64,000 bases of DNA, taken from contig BSYO01000016.1 in the NCBI GenBank assembly GCA_033239525.1, positions 11,543,045-11,607,044 on the forward strand, read 5' to 3'. Below are positions 1 through 10,555 of this stretch, piece after piece (the first letter of the stretch is position 1; every line of letters starts with the position of its first letter). Under the pieces are notes generated by a model. The model saw only the letters and a program-made list of their open reading frames with translations, was not told the DNA's origin and ran no database searches. This DNA comes from Nepenthes gracilis (Eukaryota; Streptophyta; Magnoliopsida; Caryophyllales; Nepenthaceae). The position numbers were made by a program, and so were the translations under genes.

Positions 1-244
1 ACAAAAAGGAGGCGAGCAGTGAGCGGGGTGTTTCGGGATTTTATGCGAGCTCAAGGTGAGCGCAGGGCTTTGAGATTTTGGGCTCAAGCGATTGGAGAGC
101 TCACGTCAGGCGCGGTATTTCTGAAAGTCGGAACGAACAATTACGAAAATATGTTGATACAACACTTCGACGAAATATAACCCGACATCGACATAAAATT
201 ATATATGATCATGGAATATACCAATCATAAAAATAACCCAGACA
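1..244 (-). repeat. SIRE-type copia LTR fragment
   Basis: This stretch matches the terminal part of the LTRs at 18378-19391 and 21791-22821. It shares the 'gagagctcacg...gagcgc' module, the 'acgaaaatatgttgatac' block and the 'cgacatcgacata' block, and ends in a CA dinucleotide near 244. The other end lies outside the window, so it could be a solo LTR or the edge of a whole element. It abuts a broken DUF241 copy and probably removed that copy's 5' part. The orientation is inferred from the related full-length elements. Confidence 0.7.
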
Positions 245-364
245 CTAATCATCACCTTGTTTCTCTCAATACTCTCTTCTGCTACTAGGGTTAGCTCTGT
301 TTGTCTTTTTATTTGTTTTCAACTTTTATGCCATCGTTTCATCTATGCTTCTCTTAATGGTTTG

Positions 365-668
365 CTTACAGTAGGCCGACAATCAAAGTCGAGAAAAGAC
401 GGTTTATGGTTTCCAAACTAATGCGCCAAAATTCATCATCTAATGAGAAAGAGCTAGCATATACAAATGAATTCAAAGATGCCAATGATACGTTAGTCAC
501 CATCTAGCAACATGGAAGAAGGCGGAAAAAACATTCGGCAAACAGAATTTGAGGAGTCAGATGGTGAAATTAGAATCTGCAGTTCAAGATATCGATGATC
601 TGCTGGAATGCTTATTTAGACATCTAATTAAGACCAAATCAACTAATCTGAATGTCCTTACCAAATAT
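365..668 (+). pseudogene. DUF241 protein 3' fragment
   Basis: The reading matches the C-terminal third of the DUF241 gene at 2204-3079 and, more closely, the 3' end of the broken copy at 27757-28656. Readable pieces include the equivalents of LMRQNSSSNEKELAYTNEF and the final HLIKTKSTNLNVLTK-like end. There are stop codons and frame changes, for example TAG after the 'gttagtcaccatc' segment, and the normal stop is lost. The 5' two thirds are missing; the sequence at 245-364 is not recognisable DUF241. It is the first unit of a tandem cluster. Confidence 0.75.
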
Positions 669-2030
669 GTACACTAGAAAAAAATAACAAAAAATAGCTC
701 TATAGAACAACCAAACATATATTTGAATGAAATCACATAAACTCAAGACAAAATGATCAGTCTTATACAAATGAATATATATCTCTATTATTTTGCCATT
801 GAATCCACCCGTTTTGATTTCAATCTTGTTCTATATTAGTACTAGTCTAAGAGATAAGTCTACTTTAATTTATATAAGTTATGAAATCTAAGAAACAACG
901 TTGTAGTTCAAGTCCACAAAGCACTTCAAGTCCACTAAGCACTTCAAGCAATAGCAATATAAGGATTTCTTGTACCAACAAATAGTTTTAAGTTAATCTG
1001 CACAATTCGGGCGAACAGTAATCCACTACATGGACATCCTTAGCTATTCCCTATTTCTAACATAGCCATGAGAACATGATCCTGGTGTAATGACAAGGTT
1101 GCTTCATTATAATTAAAAAATTATAGATTTAAACGTAGAAAATGACATCTTTGTAATATAGGAGCAAAGTTGCTTCTAAATTTAAGAGGCGCTATAATAT
1201 TTAAGTACCTGTAATTAATGACCCGGACAGTAAATAATAAAACAGAGACGTGAAGCACGGAATCAATCATTGTTGAATTTAAAAACTGTCCAGATTCTAG
1301 TTGTCGATGGCTAGAAACAGTAGGCATTATCATTTAAATAAAAACCATGATGATATTGTGTGATCATGATTAAAATAATTCTCATCATGTGTGGCACCTT
1401 TTCCGGATCATGGTGTAATAAACTCCAGCAAGATAGTTATTGTATATTTTCTAGTGAAATAAAATATGAGTAACACTAATTATTTGATGTGTTAGTTAGG
1501 GAAGGACATGCAACAAACAGAGCTGAAGACAGCATTTGATCTAAAATAATACCATGTATTTTGGCCTTCCCTTCTCAAGTTTTTTATTTTAAAGACATTA
1601 TTTTACTAATAAGCATTGATATAATAGTAAAATTACTCTATTGTAATATGAAACTCTTTATATTATAATCCCCTGAAAAAGCCTATTTGCATATAGGGAA
1701 AATTTTGAATACAAATGACTCTCTATAGATCCTAATTTGCAAGAAATTTAATATACTACACAACTCTTTATATTATTATATCACTTAACGAAAGGCAAAT
1801 GGAGTTGGCAATTTGTTCGCCAGCTTGGCTAAGAAACGGGTATGTAAAAAAATAAAAAAGGTACGTGGGGGAGATGTTAATATTCCTCGTGCTGAATTCA
1901 TTGATCCAGTGTGTTAATGCCACTCGTGTGTGGCGCATTGCCTGGATCATGATGCAGTTTTCAGAAACAATATTGTGGTAAGATCAGTCCAGCCTATCAA
2001 CCATTAAAAAAACAGTTATTAGCTGCTGCA
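669..2030. other. Spacer duplicated at 28657-30354
   Basis: There is no credible gene here. The sequence is collinear with 28657-30354. Shared landmarks are 'catgtgtggcaccttttcc' (1386 and 29780), 'taattatttgatg', 'gctgaagacagcatttga' (1522 and 29920) and 'gtgtggcgcattgcctg' (1928 and 30299). It is therefore the left copy of an old segmental duplication that also includes the DUF241 genes on either side. Short ORFs here are chance ones. Confidence 0.8.
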
Positions 2031-2118
2031 TTGAGTTGGAAGAAGACATGCCGCATGCATTGGCATGGCTGTCTTTTCATTCACACCAAGAAATTCCCCG
2101 TCTCCCTCTTTGCCTCAT

Positions 2119-2127
2119 TATATATAA
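2119..2127 (+). promoter_or_regulatory. TATA box of DUF241 gene
   Basis: TATATATAA lies 77 bases before the chosen ATG at 2204, a normal distance for a plant promoter with a short leader. The same motif in the same 'atataatgagcaa' context precedes the broken copy at 27672. A transcription start near 2150 is an inference. Confidence 0.65.
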
Positions 2128-2203
2128 TGAGCAAAGCAAGAAGAAGAAGAAAGCTAAACCGAATTGTGCATTCCATCCTTCCTTTTTCCTTAGCAGACCA
2201 AAA

Positions 2204-3079
2204 ATGTCAGCTTCTGCAAAATCCAGCGAGCGTTATCACGCTCGCTCCATTAGCTTGCCATCAAGACCTCACCCACTCATTCCTCAATTTGACGAGCAAT
2301 TAAGCAGATTGAGGTCTACTGAAGCCACTTCAACCTTATCATCATCGATAAGATGCAAATTCAACGGCCTTAAAGATTTGTACAATTGCCTTGATGAGTT
2401 GCTGCAACTGCATCTTCATCAACGAACCTTGCGACAAGATTGTGAAGCAAAAGGTGCTGATGATCTCCTCGATGGATCTCTAAGGCTATTGGATGCGTGT
2501 GGAACTGCTAGGGATTTAATGACGCAAACAAAGGAGCACGTACAAGAAATTCAGTCAGTTTTGCGTAGAAGGTGCTGTGGTGAATCGGCCATTGCTAGTG
2601 AAGTGGTCAAATATGTTAACACCCGAAAGGTGGCCAAGAAAACAATCAAAAAGTGCATGCATGACTTAAATATTATGCTACATAAACACTCCTCTCAGAC
2701 TCAAAAAAATGTCAGAAACAGTTCCATTTCCGCTCTGTTAAGAGATGTGGAAGCAGCAACCGCGGAGATTTTTGAGTCATTGTTGTCTTACATGGCCGGG
2801 CCAAAGATGAAATCAAAGAAAAGCAGCTGGTTTATGGTTTCCAGACCGATGTGCCAGAGTGCAGCATCTGCAAGTGAATTCGAAGAGGCAGATGCTGCTT
2901 TGGATTCATTCAAGACTCAAAAGAAGAAAACTGGAATTAACACTGAGCAAGTGGATCAACTGAGGAGCCGGATGATGAAATTGGAGTCTACGATTCAAGA
3001 TCTTGATGAACCACTAGAATTCTTGTTTAGGCATATAGTCAAGGCCAGAGCAAGCCTTCTCAACATCCTCAGTAATTAG
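2204..3079 (+). CDS. DUF241 family protein, intact
   Basis: This is a single-exon gene of 291 residues, the usual size for the plant-specific DUF241 family (PF03087), whose molecular role is poorly defined. The open frame extends upstream to 2036, but the ATG at 2204 (MSASAKSSERYHARSISLPS) is chosen because it sits 77 bases after a TATA box, and paralogues start at the same place. Family hallmarks are the basic N-terminus with 'RSISLPSRPHPLIPQ', the 'LRSTEATSTLSSSIRCKFNG' stretch, the 'LLDGSLRLLDACGTARDL' helix, 'EVVKYVNTRKVAKKTIKK' and the C-terminal 'VDQLRSRMMKLESTIQDL' with 'LFRHIVKARASLLNILSN'. The protein looks helical, with no signal peptide or membrane segment. It is the only unbroken member of a five-unit cluster in the window. 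Confidence 0.88.
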   Translation: MSASAKSSERYHARSISLPSRPHPLIPQFDEQLSRLRSTEATSTLSSSIRCKFNGLKDLYNCLDELLQLHLHQRTLRQDCEAKGADDLLDGSLRLLDACGTARDLMTQTKEHVQEIQSVLRRRCCGESAIASEVVKYVNTRKVAKKTIKKCMHDLNIMLHKHSSQTQKNVRNSSISALLRDVEAATAEIFESLLSYMAGPKMKSKKSSWFMVSRPMCQSAASASEFEEADAALDSFKTQKKKTGINTEQVDQLRSRMMKLESTIQDLDEPLEFLFRHIVKARASLLNILSN

Positions 3080-3284
3080 ACAGATCGAATATATGAACTG
3101 TATGGATATTCGAATTCACATTTGAATGAAAAGTTCGTGTAATGTTAACAAATTGAACACCGATTTATACAATTGAATCTCTCTCTCTCTCTCTCTGTTA
3201 CTCTAGAGTTCTCTCTAAATTCTTGTGCTCTGGTTTGAGTGATTCCAAAGGAGATCATGCTACCTCTAATTATTAATGGAAAAT
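3080..3284 (+). other. 3' flank of DUF241 gene with CT microsatellite
   Basis: A (CT)n run lies at about 3177-3197. The flank up to about 3260 is homologous to the 3' flank of the right-hand DUF241 copy (34660-34745; 'gagt.attccaa.ggaga/aac'). The duplicated block therefore extended past the stop codon before a copia LTR inserted at 3285. Confidence 0.6.
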
Positions 3285-3575
3285 TGTTAGAATTTGATAG
3301 AGAGGATAGAGGGAGGATGTTAAATGTAGAAGTAATGACACAAGGGAGCTTTATTTATATGGGAAGAAATATGAATATATGAAGGATATGAATCACAAAC
3401 TTTGGATTTGATTTTCTACACCCGACAAGTATATTTTCTACCTATTTATAGATGGTAAAGTTGGTGTAATAATAGAAGTGAGAATATTCTAATATATTAT
3501 GGATAAAGTTATCCTTATTGAATATTTTGGAATTCTTAAACTAGATTTATAATGAACTTTCTATAATTATGATGA
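3285..3575 (-). mobile_element. Copia 3' LTR, left half (split by insertion)
   Basis: It starts TGTTAGAATT, and its other half ends ...CCAACA at 10344. On the minus strand it contains a TATA box (CTATAAATAG, near 3444-3453). The two halves, 291 and 107 bases, would make an LTR of about 400 bases, interrupted at 3575/10238 by a SIRE-type element. The end of a copia pol gene directly abuts the right half at 10345, so this is the 3' LTR of a minus-strand element. Confidence 0.65.
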
Positions 3576-4471
3576 TGAAAAATCGTTTTGTGCTATTGAA
3601 CAATCAAGTTTCGACCCGTTAAAAGTATTATGAAATAAATAACTAATCGTAAAAGATATTTAGTACTAGATGAGACTAACAATCATCTTAGATAAACAAA
3701 ATTTAAGCAATAATATAAAGACGCGATTTTTTAACAATTGAAAACTCGATACCCACGGTTCGAGAAAAAATGCTTCAACGGCCGGAAAGCAATGCACTAT
3801 GAAAATCAACTTCCGGGGTGGTGATGCGCTAACATTTTCACGTGATCCCTACCAAGGAACTCCTTGGATTTGCCCTCTGAACCGGATACCTTCCGGTCTT
3901 CATGTCAATCTTCACTCGAACCACTTGAATTGCCAATCACGAACGAGTCTCCTTCTTCACAAACCAACGTCTCCAAACGAAGGTAGAAGGCAAAGTTTCA
4001 ATGGTTAAAGAAGGTTGGTGAGAAAACTAGTTTGAACATGTGGAGCAATCTTGTAGTGTTTAGTTTTCTCAAGAGGTCCAACAATATTGAAGCACAAGAG
4101 ACCTTTCTTCTCAAGGAGGCACGAAAATAATCTCTGAATTCCCAAACCTAAATATTTATAACGTTCAAAAATTTTTAATTTAATTAAATAGCGGGCACCC
4201 TACTAGATTTTTCGAGCGGATGTAGCTTGGCGAGAAGGTACCCTTGGATTTTCGGCTCGAGCGGGTATCGAGCACTTAGCGGCCGGGAGACCGATTCTCG
4301 GATTTTCGCTCGGAGCAGCGGGTTGTATGAGGAGCGCGGGGCTTCGGATGGCTCGAGCTACTAGAGGGCGGAACGGACAGAACAGACTTTAACCCGACAA
4401 CCCACAACCCGACATTGAGACAATAATACATATGGTCATGGAATATGCCAATTAGACAAATGTCTCTAACA
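3576..4471 (-). repeat. 3' LTR of SIRE-type element
   Basis: It runs TGAAAA...CTAACA on the plus strand and is collinear with 9167-10237, but about 175 bases shorter through many small deletions spread along its length. The opposite LTR retains the missing blocks, so these are secondary losses. Confidence 0.85.
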
Positions 4472-4485
4472 ATCTCCCCCTTTGG
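4472..4485 (-). other. Polypurine tract
   Basis: The minus strand reads CCAAAGGGGGAGATT immediately before the LTR start TGTTAGAG. This is the expected priming site for plus-strand DNA synthesis, and it fixes the element's orientation. Confidence 0.8.
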
Positions 4486-5019
4486 CAATTTCGTGACAAA
4501 ACTCAGAAAAGAAATAAATATAAGTGAATCACGGGTTCAGACACCACCGAGATAGAACCCGTGTACATTAAAATCTACGCCTAGTGAGATACAAAAAAAA
4601 TAAAAGAAACTACACTAGTATTGCGGAGTCGATGTAAGTAGTGACAGTTGCATCAGTGTAACAGAGTTACCTGGTCAAACAGGCTTAGTACCAACATGAT
4701 AAAGATATAAGCAGTAATAGATACAGCATGCAATAATAACAGACAGAACTTAAGTGTAACAGAAAGAGTAGATATCATAAAGATGATATAGCATCAATAG
4801 CAAGGCAACAGATAATATCAATAGCAAATAAATAGCACGTCTACAAAGAACATAAATAGCAAATCTCCCCCTCTCAAAAATAAGTACATCTCGCCCCAAC
4901 CATAGCAAATCTCCCATTGACAAAAATAAGAACATCTCGCCTAAGCTCCCCCTATCAGCATGCATCAAAAAGAAACCTCGATCTCCCCCTTTTGGTCACG
5001 AAGAGCCAAAGAGAGGAGA
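4486..5019 (-). other. Non-coding 3' region of SIRE-type element
   Basis: This lies between the envelope-like frame and the polypurine tract. Several 'ctccccct' repeats resemble those at 18280-18370 and 19770-19880 in the related element. I see no gene. Confidence 0.6.
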
Positions 5020-5920
5020 TCATTCAGAATCGCTGGGAGGTGGAGAGCTATAATGTCGCTGCCAGCGTTGAAACGCAGCCTTCTGAGTAGCCAAACGAGT
5101 ATCCAACCGCTCAAAACCAGCATCCAACCGCTCAAAACCAGCAAGCATGTGGGATTGGAGCTGAGATTGAGAAGCAAGAATCCGCTCTTGGAAGAAATAC
5201 AGACGCTCAAAACGTTCAGCAAGGCGAGACATCTAATCCATCAGGGCGGCCGAGGAAGAGGTGGAGTGCCGATGCGAAGAAGACGGGCCAGGACCTGAGG
5301 GGTCAGGAAAGGATGAAGCAGAGCCAGAGGGGCCTTCGTCCGGCTGAGGAGGAGGCACGTCAGGGAGAGGCTCATCGAGCGACTCGGGGGTCGGTGACAA
5401 AACGACAGGCGTGAGACCGACCCTGAGTGAAGGTGGTGGAGGTGATGGGTCGGCCGAGCGGTAGGCGAGGATAGTCACCGAAAGGGTAACCGAGTGCCAA
5501 GCTTGATCTTTGAATAAGGCACCCGAAAGGTAGGTTGGCCTCTTTTCGGCAGGAAAAGTTGGCAATAATATGAGTGATAAAATGAGACGGTAAATCAATG
5601 GGTTGACCACTCAAGAGAGCATACAAAAATAAGGCCTTCTCCTAGGAAAGGGACGAGAAGTGGGAGACGGCTCACGACCAGTCGCTGAGAGGAGAGGTAC
5701 GAGGTCTGGAACGCTTTGCCATTCCATTCCAGAGGGGTACCGTGGAGAAAGGTGGCAATCTCATTAAAACTAGGCCAGGAGAGCGCCGAAGAGTAAGGGT
5801 AGGGTAGGTTGACCACCCGAGGAATACTAATAACGCGTGCGAGCACATCGGCACTAATGTGGACGCGTGCCCCCCGTACGAAAGTAGAGAAAGAATTGTA
5901 GGTAATCACATGAATGTTGG
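5020..5920 (-). pseudogene. Envelope-like extra ORF of SIRE-type element
   Basis: Several overlapping minus-strand frames together read like the extra protein found downstream of pol in SIRE-type elements, often annotated as 'putative plant transposon protein' or 'envelope-like'. Recognisable pieces, in order, are SADVLARVISIPRVVNLPYP, FNEIATFLHGTPLEWNGKAF, MYALLSGQPIDLPSHFITHI and ANLPFGCLI. A proline-rich stretch and a helical end follow, in which LERLDAG-like heptads repeat (GFERLDAGFERLDTRLATQK). At least two frame changes break it. Homology to retroviral envelope proteins is not claimed; the function is unknown. Confidence 0.7.
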
Positions 5921-5959
5921 AGTAAAACTCCTGAATAATAATGAGCGACTAAGCAACCA

Positions 5960-7235
5960 AACCTGTGAGGACTGGCGCCCAACCGCGGTCAATGAAGAGA
6001 GAGGAGTATCATTCACAACAACATTTATGGATTCCATAACTGTTTGAGTGCGCAAATTGAAGACTCGATAAGCTCGACTAGTTAAGGAATATCCCAAAAA
6101 TATTCCTTCATCACTTTTTGAGTCGAATTTCCCTAAGTTTTCCCTATCACGTAGAATAAAACATTGACAGCCGAAGATATGGAAGTACTTAACATTTGGT
6201 TTCTCTCATTTCCAAAGTTCATAAGGGGTTGTTTCTGTCTCAGATCTTAAGTAGACCCGGTTGATTATGTGACAAACCGTATTCACGGCTTCGCCCTAAA
6301 AATGCATGGCAATATTTTGACATTGTATCATTGTTCTGGCCATTTCTTGAATAACCCGATTTTTTCGTTCTACAATCCCGTTTTGTTGAGGGGTGATGGG
6401 TGAAGAAAATTCATGGTGAATTCCCTTATCATTATAAAATGTTTCAAATTTTGAATTCTTAAACTCCTTTCCATGGTCACTCCGAATTCTAATGATAGAG
6501 GTACCTTTTTCATTTGCAATTCTTTTACACAAGATTTTTACGTGGTCAAAAGTATCGGATTTTTCTCGAATAAGATCTATCCATGAATACCTAGAAAAAT
6601 CAACCACAACAACTAAAATGTATTTTTTATCACCTAAACTTTCAGTTCTAGACGGCCCCATAAGATCCATATGAATTAATTCCAGAGGTCGTGATGTGTT
6701 GATATCACTATGAGACGGGTGACTTGATCGAATTTGTTTTCCTAATTGACAAGGACCACACACATGATGTTTTATATTTGACAGTTTAGGCAGCCCTTCA
6801 ACACAACTCTTCTTCGAGATTTTAGATAAGCTTTTAAAATTTAGGTGGCCAAGGCGTTGATGCCACAATTCAGTTGTGACAATTTTAGCAGATTTGCATT
6901 CAAGAATATTATTAGGCTCAATACCATAAAGATTGTCAGGAGTTCTCTTTCCTTCTAAAACAATTGAGCCATTTGTGTCATAGATGGAGCATTTATCTTG
7001 AAAAAATCGAACCTCAAAGTTGTCATCACAAAATTGACTAATACTCAGGAGGTTAGATTTCAATCCTGATATATACAAAACATCACAAGGCTTCGAGAGT
7101 CCAGAAATACCGATCAAGCCTCGACCAAGGATAGGAGCTCTTGAGCCATCACCAAAGACGACCGTCCCATCAGGATGGTCTGACATTAAAGAGAACATGG
7201 CTTTATTTTCACACGTGTCTAGAGCATCCACTATC
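5960..7235 (-). pseudogene. pol: Copia protease end and integrase
   Basis: The frame at 7231-6296 contains the GAG-pre-integrase zinc motif (HQRLGH...CGPCQLGK) and the integrase core. The three catalytic acidic residues are visible: D in HMDLMGPS, D in RSDHGKEF and E in NGIVERKNR. Integrase C-terminal sequence continues in shifted frames to about 5960 (GIFLGYSLTSRAYRVFNL). Normally reverse transcriptase and RNase H follow; here the text switches directly to the envelope-like frame, so a deletion of roughly 2 kb is inferred. The protease active site (YLDSGCS) lies just upstream at about 7235 in another frame, giving a frameshift within protease. Confidence 0.85.
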
Positions 7236-9124
7236 CAAGTACCACAGAGATTGATTTTGAGCTTTTAAGGCTATGTGAGCAACGTGGCATTGGATTGTTT
7301 TTGAAGAATTTTTCAGCTCACTTTTCTTTACCCAAATTTTTCTTCTCGAATGCATTTTCTGATTCAACCTTTTTACTTGTTCATCCAAGTGCTGAATGTG
7401 ATCAACAAGTTTATTCATTTTTAGCCATTGTCGTTGGTTGTACAGAAGATTCATAGTGTGGCACTGAGGACGAATATGACCTACTTTTCCACACGCATGG
7501 CAAGTAGGCACAAATTTAGGTTTGAAAGAATTGTTCATAGATCTTTGATTGAAATTTTTGGAGGCCTTGGAAAGTGTTTGATGATTTGTTCATGACCTTT
7601 TGATTATGTGAGATAGGCAAATGAGTTGAGCCAAATCTTTTCTCCACACATTGAGGCACGGTCTTAATGACTTTGGGAGTAGTAGTATTTTTGAGTGGAG
7701 GTTTTGTAGCGGGAACAAATACAGTTTTAGGTTATGGACCATGTTAGGAGATTTTCTCAACATATCTCAAACCCTTTTTATTTCCAGCCACTTTCCCAAT
7801 TCTCAACATATGATCAATTTTTTTGGTTCCACTTAAGAATTTTGTTAGATCGTCCTTAGTGTTCTCAAGCTCCACTTCTAGAGTCTTAATTTTAGCGATT
7901 AAGGAGCTGTTTTTTACTTCCAGATCATGACGAATAATTGTGGCACCCTTCAATTTTGTTTCAATTTCATCCTTTTCTCTTTCCAGGTTGATGAGTTTAG
8001 TATTTAAACTTCTATTCATCTTCTTTACTTTCAAGCATTCCCTGAAAAGTTTATCATATGCTTCTTAAAGCCCATCAAAATCACTATCATATCGGGAGGT
8101 GCACTGATGGCTTCGTCACCGCTAATTATAGAGGTCTTGAATGCCATGTAATTTACTTCATCATCTTCGGATGATTGTTCATTGTGATTTGAATCACCTT
8201 CATCATCTGTTAGAGACAAATTTAATGCTTTTTCTTTTTGACGCTTGAAATTGGGGCTTTCGGTCGGATATGACCAAAACCGGAACATTCATGGCATTGG
8301 ATTCCTTGGGATTTCTTAGTTTTGACATCTTTAGTTTCCTTTTTATCCCTTTTGAATGGAGTGTGAGACAGTTGAGTTCCTTTGGAAGGTCGATTTCTTT
8401 GCCGAGCAAAATCCTCATCACTACATGATTCATCGTCCGAGTGACGATTCTTCTCTTCCTTTCTTGTTTTCAAGGCAATTGATTTGTTTCTTTTAGATTC
8501 GGGAAGAGTGTGCTCATACGTTTGTAAGGACCCTACAAGTTCTTCTATTTTTAATTTATCTAGATCTTTACTTTCTTCAATGGCAGTAACTTTGGGTCTA
8601 AAACGTTTAGGCAAAGATCGAAGAACTTTTCGGACAATTCTGTTTTCAGGAATACGTTCTCCTAAATTGAATGTAGAATTCACAATGTCGTTCAATTTAG
8701 CATAGAATTCATCAAACTTCTCATCATCTTTCATTCGTATTTTTTCAAACTTAGTGGTAAGTATTTATAATTTTAAATTTTTGACTAATTTCGTGCCCTC
8801 GTGAGTAATTTTAAAAATATCCCAAGCATATTTTGATTTTTCACACATAGAGATGCGTTTAAATTCTTTGGGGGAAACAGCCATAAAAATAGCATGTAGT
8901 CCCTTACTGTTCCAATTACATGCATCGAGTTCCTCTTTGGTCCATGAAGATAAGACTTTTGGTTCGTTACCAGAGGAACTAGTAGGTGGAGACCACCCAA
9001 CTTGGGTACTTGCCCAAACACGTTCATCCATTGATTTTAAAAATGTCCTCATACGTACTTTCCAGTACGCATAATTGCTCCCATCAAAATAGGGAGGAAC
9101 AGACAGTGATTGACTAGAATACAT
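7209..9124 (-). pseudogene. gag: SIRE-type gag with zinc knuckles
   Basis: It starts MYSSQSLSVPPYFDGSNYAY, a typical copia gag opening, with the UBN2/DUF4219-type core (YWKVRMRTFLKSMDERVW; later DEFYAKLNDIVNSTFNLGE). A first CCHC knuckle, CHECSGFGHIRP, lies at about 8295-8255. A coiled-coil segment at 8034-7744 ends in FLSGTKKIDHMLRIGK, a feature of SIRE gags, and a second knuckle, CHACGKVGHIRPQC, is near 7502. The protein is split over five frames (9124-8765, 8734-8222, 8288-8031, 8034-7744, 7538-7209), so it is not functional as it stands. Confidence 0.85.
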
Positions 9125-9152
9125 CTAGATCGGGGTCGTGGATCGGGGTGAG

Positions 9153-9164
9153 TCTCTGATACCA
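9153..9164 (-). other. Primer-binding site (tRNA-iMet type)
   Basis: The minus strand reads ATTGGTATCAGAGACT directly after the LTR end TTTTCA. TGGTATCAGAG is the classical complement of the 3' end of initiator methionine tRNA used by most plant copia elements. Confidence 0.85.
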
Positions 9165-9166
9165 AT

Positions 9167-10237
9167 TGAAAAGGCACGTTTTGTGCTAACGTGAACAATC
9201 AAGTTTCGACCCCGTTAAAAGTATAGCGGAAGCAGTAGAAATAAATAACTAATACACGTAAAAGATATTTAGTACTAGATGCATACGAGACTAACAATCA
9301 TGCGCGATGATAAACAAAATACGTAAGCAATAATATAAAGACGCGATTTTTGGTGACGATAAAAACTTCGATACCCACGGTATCGAGAAAAAACACCGGG
9401 CTTCAACGGCCCGGGAAGCAATGCACTGAAAATCAACCTGAGGCCGGGTGGTAACGACGGCTAACCTAGCCGACTTACTCCCGTCACGTGATCCCTACCA
9501 AGGAACTCCTTGGATTTGCCATGGCAATGGCGAATCGATACCTTAGGTCTTCACGTCAATCTTCCTCGAACCACTTGAATTGCCAATCACACGAGTCTCC
9601 TTCTTCACAAACCAACGTCTCCAAACGAAGGTAGAAGGCAAAGTTTCAATGGTTAAAGAAGGTTGGTGAAAAAAATAGTTTGAACATGTGGAGCAATCTT
9701 GTAGCGTTTAGTTTTCTTAAGAGGTCCAACAATATTGAAGCACAAGAGACCTTTCTTCTCAAGGAGGCACGAAAATAATCTCTCCAGAATTCTAGGGCTT
9801 CAAAACCTAAGTCCAGTATTTATAGAGGGCGCAAAAAGACGTTCAAAAATTTTGCCCGTTGCACCTGCTCGAGCGCGCGGCAGGTGGACGTAGGGTTTCG
9901 TGAGAAACCCTGCGGGAGCTCGAGCGGCCCAAAGGTGAGCAGCGAGCGGGCATCCTACTGGAATTTCGGCTCAAGCGGATGTCGAGCTCTTGGCGAGCGG
10001 GTACCCTACTGGATTTTCGGCTCGAGCGGGTATCGAGCACCTGGCGAGCCGGGGACCTTATGGATTTTCGGCTCGAGCGGGGTTCGAGCACCAGGCGAGC
10101 GCGGGGGCTTCGGACGGCTCGTGTGACTAGAGGACAGAACGGACGGAACGGACTTTAACCCGACAACCCACAACCCGACATTGATACAATAATACATATG
10201 GTCACGGAATATGCCAATTAGATAAATGTTTCTAACA
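9167..10237 (-). repeat. 5' LTR of SIRE-type element
   Basis: This 1,071-base LTR begins TGAAAAGG and ends CTAACA on the plus strand. On the minus strand a TATA box (CTCTATAAATACTGG, near 9812-9826) marks the promoter. The U3 portion holds about three tandem copies of a roughly 50-base module (9946-10101), each with 'ttcggctcgagcgg' and 'tcgagcacctggcgagc'-like blocks. Confidence 0.85.
9946..10101. repeat. Tandem module in LTR U3
   Basis: Three imperfect copies of a unit of about 50 bases: 'gagcgggcatcctactgg' then 'ttcggctcaagcgg', repeated with small changes. A similar module occurs in the LTR at 4215-4350 and, more diverged, in the LTRs at 19,140-19,270 and 22,570-22,700. Position upstream of the LTR TATA box suggests enhancer-type repeats; that role is inferred. 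Confidence 0.6.
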
Positions 10238-10344
10238 ATATGTATTATCAATTAATAAATATAATGTTTCTAAAAATCCTGAAATATCTTGGATTTTTTT
10301 TTCCTTTAACAATTGAGAAGCTTCCAAAATGTGCATAACCAACA
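10238..10344 (-). mobile_element. Copia 3' LTR, right half
   Basis: This completes the LTR begun at 3285-3575; it ends ...CATAACCAACA. The pol end abuts it on the right. Confidence 0.6.
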
Positions 10345-10500
10345 CTCCTCCGTGATGCATAGTTTTAAAACTCCAAGCTTGCTCTGCAATTGCTCAAACT
10401 ATGATTTTGATAGAGCTTCAGTGAATATATCTAAAAGTTAGCCTTCTATCTTGTAATATTGAAGTTATATTTATAAGGTATGAATCCCAAATAAATATTT
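10345..10500 (-). pseudogene. pol: End of copia pol (RNase H C-terminus)
   Basis: The minus-strand reading contains LLDIFTEALSKS and FEQLQSKLGVLKL, matching the conserved 'ADIFTKALP...LRSKLGV' end of copia polyproteins. An internal stop is present. It continues the minus-strand copia element whose RT pieces lie at 17090-17664 and 22827-23380. Confidence 0.7.
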
Positions 10501-10555
10501 TAATAATAATTAATTTAATTAAATTGATAGATTTTTAAGATTAATTGAGATTGTT

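Larger units (their letters stand above)
3576..10237 (-). mobile_element. SIRE-type Ty1/copia retrotransposon, internally deleted
   Basis: This is a 6.66-kb element on the minus strand with LTRs at 3576-4471 and 9167-10237. It has a tRNA-iMet-type primer site next to the 5' LTR and a purine-rich tract next to the 3' LTR. Reading 5' to 3' (right to left) it carries gag with UBN2-type domain and CCHC knuckles, protease DSG, integrase, then an envelope-like frame. Reverse transcriptase and RNase H are missing. The LTRs of about 1 kb, the coiled-coil gag extension and the envelope-like frame point to the SIRE/Maximus lineage. No clean target-site duplication was found (GATGA against ATATG). It sits inside the 3' LTR of another copia element. 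Confidence 0.85.

Noticed and set aside
4960..5298. 112-codon plus-strand ORF
   Set aside because: Shadow of the envelope-like frame on the minus strand; no domain.
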